From an uncultured Microbacterium sp. (GTDB lineage: Bacteria; Actinomycetota; Actinomycetes; Actinomycetales; Microbacteriaceae): a DNA stretch of 64,000 nucleotides. The notes below the pieces were generated by a model. The model saw only the letters and a list, made by a program, of their open reading frames with translations, was not told the DNA's origin and did no database searches. Numbering within the stretch: position 1 is the stretch's first letter; each line of letters starts with the position of its first letter. The position numbers were made by a program, and so were the translations under genes. The DNA is taken from contig NZ_CALTTX010000006.1 of assembly GCF_943912325.1 (NCBI RefSeq), positions 1-64,000 of the forward strand, given 5' to 3'. Below are positions 60,566 to 64,000 of the stretch, in pieces.

Positions 60566-61072
60566 CAGCGGTTCGATCCCGCGCGACCCGGTGTCGAGGA
60601 ACCGCGCGACCGCGTCGGGTACGTACGGCGAGACGTCGCCACCCAACGAAGCAACCTGGCGCACGAGCGAGCTCGAGACGAGCGTGTGCGCAGGATCGGG
60701 CAGCAAGAAGACGGTCTCGACCTCGGCGAGATGGCGATTGACGATCACCATCGGCGTCTCGTAGGCAACGTCGACCTGCGAACGGATGCCCTTGACGAGC
60801 ACGCCCGCGCCGACGTCGGTGACGTAGTCCACCAGCAGGCCCATGCTCCACGAGGCGATCACGATGTCGGCATCCGACGCCGTGGACTCGGCGATCGACT
60901 GCTCGAGCAACGTCAGGCGCTGCGCGATCGGCAGCATGGCCTCTTTGCCGGGGTTATGCACGACGACGACGTGCACCGTGTCGTAGAGGCGCGCAGCGCG
61001 CTGGATGACGTCGAGATGCCCGAGGGTCGGGGGGTCGAACGAACCCGGAACCACGGCGATGCGGTTGCTCAC
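60560..61072 (-). CDS. coaD: Phosphopantetheine adenylyltransferase
   Basis: The 170-residue protein makes dephospho-CoA from phosphopantetheine and ATP. Motifs are VVPGSFDPPTLGHLDVI (TxGH), VLVKGIRSQVDVAYE and HTLVSSSLVRQVASLGGDVSPYVP. GTG at 61072 is preceded by TAGTCT at 6 nt, so it appears leaderless. Confidence 0.96.
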   Translation of the reverse strand: MSNRIAVVPGSFDPPTLGHLDVIQRAARLYDTVHVVVVHNPGKEAMLPIAQRLTLLEQSIAESTASDADIVIASWSMGLLVDYVTDVGAGVLVKGIRSQVDVAYETPMVIVNRHLAEVETVFLLPDPAHTLVSSSLVRQVASLGGDVSPYVPDAVARFLDTGSRGIEPLR

Positions 61073-61078
61073 GATTCC

Positions 61079-61084
61079 AGACTA
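61079..61084 (-). promoter_or_regulatory. -10 element (TAGTCT) of coaD
   Basis: TAGTCT-GGAATC-GTG: 6-nt gap, no Shine-Dalgarno. Confidence 0.5.
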
Positions 61085-61146
61085 CCCGCCAGCATCCACC
61101 GCGGTGCGACTCAGTTTCAGACGGCGTCTCACGCGGCCCGCGCCGA

Positions 61147-63315
61147 TCACGACTTTGCGAGCGCGGCCCACGAATCGGGGTCGAGGCGCGCGTTGATCGC
61201 CTGAGCGAGGGCGGGATGCTTCGTGAGTGCCGGATCGTCGGCGAGCAGCCGCTCGGCGGCGTCGCGCGCTCGCTCGATGATGTCGCCATCGTCGATCACG
61301 CGCAAGAGACGAAGCGAGGAACGCGCGCCGGACTGGATGTCGCCGAGCACATCGCCTTCGCCGCGAAACTCGACGTCCATCCTCGCCAGCTCGAACCCAT
61401 CGAGCGTCGACGCGACCGCTTCGACGCGCTGACGCGCGGGCGTGTCTTCCATCGCCTCGGTCACGAGCAGGCAGAGGCCGGGGATCGAGCCGCGACCGAC
61501 CCGCCCACGCAACTGGTGCAGTTGCGAGACCCCGAAACGGTCGGCGTCGAGGATGATCATGGTCGACGCTCCCGGCACGTCGACGCCGACTTCGATGACG
61601 GTCGTCGCGATGAGCATGTCGATCTCGCCCGCAGCGACCGCGCGCATGATCGCGTCTTTCTCGTCGGCCGGCATCTTGCCATGCAGCACCGCGCGACGAA
61701 TGGGAGCGGTGAGTGGATGCTGGGCGAGCATCTGCTCGACCTGCACAACCCCCCACCGGGGTCTCGCTGGCCCTTCCGCGGACTCCGCACCGGCCGCAGG
61801 CGCCGGAGCGTCGTCGCTCGCGTCGGCCGCCTCGGTGTCGATCGCGGCGCAGACGACGAAGACCTGATTTCCGGCCGCAATCTCTTCGACCGCGCGCGAC
61901 CAGACGCGCCCGAACCACGCGGGTTTCTCGGCGACCGGTGCGACGAAAGTCTCGATGCCCGCGCGCCTCGGCGGCAGCGTGCGAATCGTAGAGACGTCGA
62001 GATCGCCGAAGACCGTCATCGCAACGGTCCGAGGAATGGGCGTCGCCGTCAGCACGAGCGCGTGCGGCGCCGTGCCCTTCGCGCGCAGTCGCTCGCGCTG
62101 CTCGACCCCGAAACGGTGCTGCTCGTCGACGACGACGAGCCCGAGATCGGCGAACGTGGTCTTCTCGCTCAGCAGGGCGTGCGTGCCGACGACGATGAGC
62201 GCCTGCCCCGCGGCAACGCGCAAGGCGGCCTTGCGGCGATCGGCCGCGGGCATCTGGCCGGTGAGCAGGGTCGGCATGAGTTCGGCGGCGAGCTCGGGGC
62301 CCAGCATCCGCGCTATCGAACGCAGATGCTGGCTCGCAAGCACTTCGGTCGGCGCGATGAGCGCCGCCTGGCCGCCCGACTCGGCGACCTGCAACATGGC
62401 ACGGAGAGCCACAAGGGTTTTTCCCGACCCCACCTCGCCCTGAACGAGCCTGTTCATCGGCCAGGGAGCGACGAGGTCGGCCGCGATCTCGGCTCCGACG
62501 CTCTGTTGATCGGGCGTGAGCGCGAACGGCAGCGCCCCGTCGAATCGTTCGAGCAGGCGGCCCGCTTCGCGCTTCGTCCCCGAGAGGGCGCGCACGAACG
62601 AACGCTGCTGCAGCAGCGCGGTCTGCAACACGAGCGCCTCATGCATGCGTAGCGTGCGGACCGCGGCGTCCACTTCTTCGCGGCGGATCGGCCGGTGGAT
62701 GCGTTCGAGGGCCTCGCGCGCCGTCAGCAGCCCCTCGTCGTCGCGGATCTCGGCGGGGAGCGGATCATCGATCGGCCCGAGATCGTCGAGCACGGTCTTG
62801 ATCGCCTTCTGCAGCACCCAGCTCGACACCGTGCTGGTCGCGGGATAGATCGGAATGGGCGTGCGCGCGGCGTCGCGCGCGGTCTCGACGCCCTCGTCGA
62901 TGTCGTCGAAGAGCTGATACATCGGATGCGCGAACTGCAGGCGTCCCCCATAGGCGCCGACCTTGCCCGAGAACATGCCGCGCCTGCCCGGAACGAGCTC
63001 GGTGATGCGCCACTTCTGATTGAAGAAGGTCATCGGCAGTTCGCCCACGCCGTCGGAGATGACGACCTCGAGCAGGTGGCCGCGCCGCCCCCGCATTGAC
63101 CGCTCACTCACCCGCACGACTTGCGCGACGATCGTCGCTTGCTCGCCCGGCGTGAGCGAAGTGATCGGCGTCAGCTCGCCGCGTTGCGCATAGCGGCGCG
63201 GGTAGTGGCCGAGCAGTTGACCGACCGTCGCGATACTGAATGCCCGCTCGATGGCCGCCGCCGTGCGATCAGCGAGCACCTCGGCCAGGGGCGTCGCGAG
63301 ATCGGAGGTCGGCAT
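61147..63315 (-). CDS. recG: ATP-dependent DNA helicase RecG
   Basis: The 722-residue protein has an N-terminal OB-fold wedge domain (FSIATVGQLLGHYPRRYAQRGEL...), helicase motifs Walker A GEVGSGKTLVAL, DEQH box VVVDEQHRFGVEQRE, TATPIPRT, and motif VI QLHQLRGRVGRG. It remodels stalled forks and recombination intermediates. ATG at 63315 with TACACT 6 nt upstream. Confidence 0.97.
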   Translation of the reverse strand: MPTSDLATPLAEVLADRTAAAIERAFSIATVGQLLGHYPRRYAQRGELTPITSLTPGEQATIVAQVVRVSERSMRGRRGHLLEVVISDGVGELPMTFFNQKWRITELVPGRRGMFSGKVGAYGGRLQFAHPMYQLFDDIDEGVETARDAARTPIPIYPATSTVSSWVLQKAIKTVLDDLGPIDDPLPAEIRDDEGLLTAREALERIHRPIRREEVDAAVRTLRMHEALVLQTALLQQRSFVRALSGTKREAGRLLERFDGALPFALTPDQQSVGAEIAADLVAPWPMNRLVQGEVGSGKTLVALRAMLQVAESGGQAALIAPTEVLASQHLRSIARMLGPELAAELMPTLLTGQMPAADRRKAALRVAAGQALIVVGTHALLSEKTTFADLGLVVVDEQHRFGVEQRERLRAKGTAPHALVLTATPIPRTVAMTVFGDLDVSTIRTLPPRRAGIETFVAPVAEKPAWFGRVWSRAVEEIAAGNQVFVVCAAIDTEAADASDDAPAPAAGAESAEGPARPRWGVVQVEQMLAQHPLTAPIRRAVLHGKMPADEKDAIMRAVAAGEIDMLIATTVIEVGVDVPGASTMIILDADRFGVSQLHQLRGRVGRGSIPGLCLLVTEAMEDTPARQRVEAVASTLDGFELARMDVEFRGEGDVLGDIQSGARSSLRLLRVIDDGDIIERARDAAERLLADDPALTKHPALAQAINARLDPDSWAALAKS

Positions 63316-63321
63316 GATTCG

Positions 63322-63327
63322 AGTGTA
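63322..63327 (-). promoter_or_regulatory. -10 element (TACACT) of recG
   Basis: TACACT-CGAATC-ATG: exact 6-nt spacing and no Shine-Dalgarno, indicating a leaderless transcript. Confidence 0.55.
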
Positions 63328-63386
63328 CGAGCGGGCTCCGACACCGAGGCATCCGCCATATTCCGATCGCTTCCCGCACCATGCAA

Positions 63387-63392
63387 TAGCGT
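63387..63392 (+). promoter_or_regulatory. -10 element (TAGCGT) of the acyltransferase gene
   Basis: TAGCGT-GATCGG-ATG at 63399; the same hexamer and spacing as before the ABC permease gene. Confidence 0.5.
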
Positions 63393-63398
63393 GATCGG

Positions 63399-64000
63399 AT
63401 GCTTCGTTCCGCCCTCGCCCGCCTGTTCTGGACGTTCAGCCGGTGGCGCCTCGTTACCGAACCCGCACCGACGCGGCCGACGGTCTTGATCGGTGCCCCG
63501 CACACGTCGAACTGGGACTTCGTCGTCATGCTCGCGATCGCGTGGCGGCTGCGTGTTCCCATGCGTTGGCTCGGCAAAGACAGCCTCTTCCGCGGCTGGC
63601 GTGGCCCGATCATGCGTCGCCTCGGCGGCATTCCCGTCGATCGGGCGAACCCTGCGGGCATCGTCGACGAAGTCGTCGCGCGCGTGCACTCCGGCGAGGT
63701 CTTCGGACTCGTCGTGACCCCCGAGGGGACGCGCGGCTCGGGAAAGTACTGGAAGTCGGGCTTCTATCGCATCGCGCGCGCGACCGGCATGCCCATCACG
63801 CTCGGCTACGTCGACATCACGACGCGCACGGCGGGGCTCGGGCTGACGTTCGAGCCGACGGGCGATGTGCGCGCCGATATGGACATCGTGCGCGCCTTCT
63901 ATGCCGACAAGGCGGGCATCAGGCCTGAGTTCCGCACCGAGGCGCGCCTGCGCGAAGAGGACGATCCGGGGGCGTCCGACGCGCCCGTTATCGTGGCTGA
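63399..64000 (+). CDS. Lysophospholipid acyltransferase (PlsC-type), 3' end outside window
   Basis: The visible 200 codons show the PlsC signature HTSNWDF (HxxxxD-type), the GGIPVDR block and the PEGTRGSGKYWKSGFYRIA motif. Members acylate lysophosphatidate or related lipids at the membrane. The frame is still open at the last base, so the end is not seen. Confidence 0.85.
   Translation, partial: MLRSALARLFWTFSRWRLVTEPAPTRPTVLIGAPHTSNWDFVVMLAIAWRLRVPMRWLGKDSLFRGWRGPIMRRLGGIPVDRANPAGIVDEVVARVHSGEVFGLVVTPEGTRGSGKYWKSGFYRIARATGMPITLGYVDITTRTAGLGLTFEPTGDVRADMDIVRAFYADKAGIRPEFRTEARLREEDDPGASDAPVIVA

Noticed and set aside
1..64000. tRNA, rRNA or CRISPR arrays
   Set aside because: No cloverleaf-like, rRNA-like or regularly spaced repeat sequence was noticed; a tRNAscan or CRISPR search would be decisive.

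Overview
The window looks like the chromosome of a high-GC Gram-positive actinobacterium, most likely a member of the Microbacteriaceae (inferred from protein character and gene order; no species is claimed). Supporting signs are the very high GC content, a GlgE/GlgB alpha-glucan pair, DUF2469, DUF2004 and a PucR-type regulator, frequent GTG starts, ATGA/GTGA stop-start overlaps, and many genes that appear to be translated from leaderless mRNAs.

Layout. 1-2626: alpha-glucan synthesis (3' end of glgE, then glgB). 2695-9182: a thioredoxin/TPR protein, an unusual membrane protein with an internal lipobox, an AI-2E-type permease, a hydrolase, a lysozyme-like secreted protein and a DivIVA-domain protein. 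9211-15574: a conserved run on the minus strand: cdsA, frr, pyrH, tsf, rpsB and xerC, plus a plus-strand M23 peptidase. About 16419-29013: a 12.6-kb mobile island that has split dprA; its C-terminal half lies at 15630-16418 and its N-terminal half at 29014-29433. 29430-37652: yifB, yraN, DUF2469, rnhB, lepB, rplS, a membrane protein, map (plus strand), trmD, rimM, khpA and rpsP. 37864-41418: a carboxylate-amine ligase, an SGNH lipoprotein and ffh. 41481-43484: a decayed regulatory patch (frameshifted PucR fragment, truncated SDR, intact TetR). 43579-46864: lipB-lipA, a nitronate monooxygenase and DUF2004. 46926-51379: ftsY and smc. 51526-54392: a plus-strand operon with its own promoter, a 31-codon leader ORF, stem-loops, a small His-rich protein and two related GNAT proteins. 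54448-57762: a sugar-type ABC importer without an ATPase gene. 57935-63315: mutM, rnc, rpmF, DUF177, coaD and recG. 63399-end: an acyltransferase open at the window edge.

The island is the main accessory feature. It opens with three overlapping genes: an intact tyrosine recombinase, a small XRE-type HTH protein, and an 849-residue protein with ten paired CxxC knuckles and a C-terminal recombinase-like fold that lacks key catalytic residues. Cargo follows: small unknown proteins, an HxlR regulator facing an NTF2-like/TfoX-N pair across a twin palindromic operator, an IS481 copy with one nonsense codon, and a type III restriction-modification pair. The insertion should abolish DprA, a natural-transformation protein.

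The housekeeping genes join translation (rpsB, tsf, frr, rplS, rpsP, rimM, trmD, map, rpmF), protein export (ffh, ftsY, lepB), chromosome maintenance (smc, xerC, recG, mutM, rnhB) and cofactor or lipid synthesis (lipA, lipB, coaD, pyrH, cdsA). I saw no rRNA, tRNA or CRISPR array.
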